Assembly: GCF_015277875.1 (NCBI RefSeq)
Contig: NZ_CP063814.1
Location: forward strand, 3,456,444 to 3,520,443
Direction: 5' to 3'
Length of the DNA stretch: 64,000 nt
DNA from: Microbacterium luteum
GTDB lineage: Bacteria; Actinomycetota; Actinomycetes; Actinomycetales; Microbacteriaceae
Shown one piece after another: positions 63,323 through 64,000 of this stretch (the stretch's first letter is position 1; every line of letters begins with the position of its first letter). Below the pieces are notes generated by a model that was not told the DNA's origin, made no database searches, and saw nothing but the letters and a program-made list of their open reading frames with translations. The position numbers were made by a program, and so were the translations under genes.

Positions 63323-63654
63323 GCCGCCCGCCTCGCCAGGCACCGTGCGACCTCGTCACGCAGTTGTGCGAAGTCGGCCTTCGCCGAGCCCGGGAGCGCA
63401 CGGATGACCACGTCAGCACCGGGCCGGACATCGGTCAGCGCCCCCGCGCAGACAGCCTTCAGCCGTCGCCGCACGGTGTTTCGGACGACGGCTGAACCGA
63501 CCTGCTTGCTCACGATGAAACCGAAACGCGCAGCCCTGTCGTCTCCCGACTGGACCACGTAGGTGATGGAATTCGCCCCGGCGCACCGCGCACCCCGGCG
63601 GACGACGGCCTTGTATTCCGCTCCGCGGGTCAGTCGGTTCTGCCTCGCGAGCAC
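63319..63654 (-). CDS. rnpA: ribonuclease P protein component
   Basis: A 111-aa protein from the GTG at 63654 (VLARQNRLTRGAEYKAVVRRG); the longer frame runs into rpmH. The RNR-like motif is VGSAVVRNTVRRRLKAVCAG. With the RNase P RNA it matures tRNA 5' ends. Located seven bases after rpmH. Confidence 0.94.
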   Translation of the reverse strand: MLARQNRLTRGAEYKAVVRRGARCAGANSITYVVQSGDDRAARFGFIVSKQVGSAVVRNTVRRRLKAVCAGALTDVRPGADVVIRALPGSAKADFAQLRDEVARCLARRAA

Positions 63655-63661
63655 CGTGTGA

Positions 63662-63799
63662 TCAGGCCGAGAGGGCGTCGCGGCCCTTGGCGCGACGAGC
63701 CGAGAGGATGGCACGGCCGGCACGGGTGCGCATGCGGGCGCGGAAGCCGTGCTTCTTGGCACGACGACGGTTGTTGGGCTGGAAAGTGCGCTTGCTCAT
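63662..63799 (-). CDS. rpmH: 50S ribosomal protein bL34
   Basis: A 45-aa protein read directly from the sequence: [19 protein letters not shown]..., ending KGRDALSA. It is the first gene of the leftward rpmH-rnpA-yidD-yidC-jag-rsmG-parAB group and is normally next to dnaA. Confidence 0.97.
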   Translation of the reverse strand: MSKRTFQPNNRRRAKKHGFRARMRTRAGRAILSARRAKGRDALSA

Positions 63800-64000
63800 G
63801 AGATCTCTTCCGGATGGGGTGTCCTCGGGACGCTCTTCCGGGGACGGGGTATCAGTACTGCCGCGAGGGCATAAGTCAACTGAGTAAGGATACGTCGACA
63901 GCGTTCAGGACTCAAACCTGCGCGCGCGAAAGCGACATTATCCACAAAGGCTGGGAAGCCGCTGGTCAGGACACGCGGCCCGGAACTACAGTGGAGTTTG
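63800..64000. other. dnaA-rpmH intergenic region, left part
   Basis: No ORF. It holds a consensus DnaA box (TTATCCACA, 63938-63946) and the promoter region of rpmH. dnaA is expected on the other strand past the right edge. The sequence is less GC-rich around 63865-63905. Confidence 0.7.

Overview
This is a high-GC actinobacterial chromosome segment, most likely from the Microbacteriaceae (Microbacterium or a close relative). The gene order rpmH-rnpA-yidD-yidC-jag-rsmG-parA-parB-trxA-trxB-murJ, all in the last 14 kb, is the standard actinobacterial origin-proximal layout, and dnaA/oriC should lie just past the right edge. A cluster of seven parS sites and a consensus DnaA box near base 63940 agree with this.

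Left part (1-19.8 kb): a Tn7-like transposon with a defence cargo. From its right end (about 19825) reading leftwards it carries tnsA, a 103-aa ORF, tnsB, tnsC, tniQ and two small ORFs, joined mostly by 4-bp or short overlaps. Then come a broken metallophosphoesterase, a small hypothetical gene, a complete type I-like Wadjet locus (jetABCD) and a zinc-hook AAA ATPase that runs off the left edge. The left end of the transposon is outside the window. The jetB gene is split by an intact IS1380-family element (4519-6186) with 19-bp inverted repeats and a 5-bp target duplication; removing it restores a 221-codon jetB exactly in frame. The anti-plasmid system is therefore almost certainly off in this strain, but very recently so.

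Middle-left (19.9-23.7 kb): an unassigned block with two paralogous winged-helix proteins, a 212-aa unknown, and a convergent pair made of an XRE/ImmA-IrrE regulator-protease and a protein with the zinc signature of the tRNA/DNA-guanine transglycosylase superfamily. This pair is the best candidate here for an undescribed system.

Middle (23.7-33.2 kb): the replication/ribosomal cluster rpsF-ssb-rpsR-rplI ... dnaB is split by about 6 kb of accessory genes: two cell-surface proteins (one with seven chaplin-like repeats and an LAxTG sorting signal), a flavin monooxygenase, an XRE-cupin regulator with two direct-repeat operators, and an adenosine-deaminase-like enzyme. A cluster of DnaA-box-like sequences lies upstream of dnaB.

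33.3-50.9 kb: membrane proteins (MscS channel, TMEM175-like), an operon for sulfated or sulfonated substrates (ROK repressor, nitrate/taurine-type ABC importer, two sulfatases), an aldehyde/alcohol dehydrogenase cluster with its GAF regulator and a DUF779 protein, the CCA-adding enzyme and a methyltransferase.

50.9-64 kb: envelope and redox genes (DUF6049 protein, murJ, trxB, trxA), then parB/parA, a 1.9-kb repeat region in which parS sites are part of a roughly 191-197-bp tandem unit and which contains a GIY-YIG gene, and finally rsmG, jag, yidC, yidD, rnpA and rpmH.
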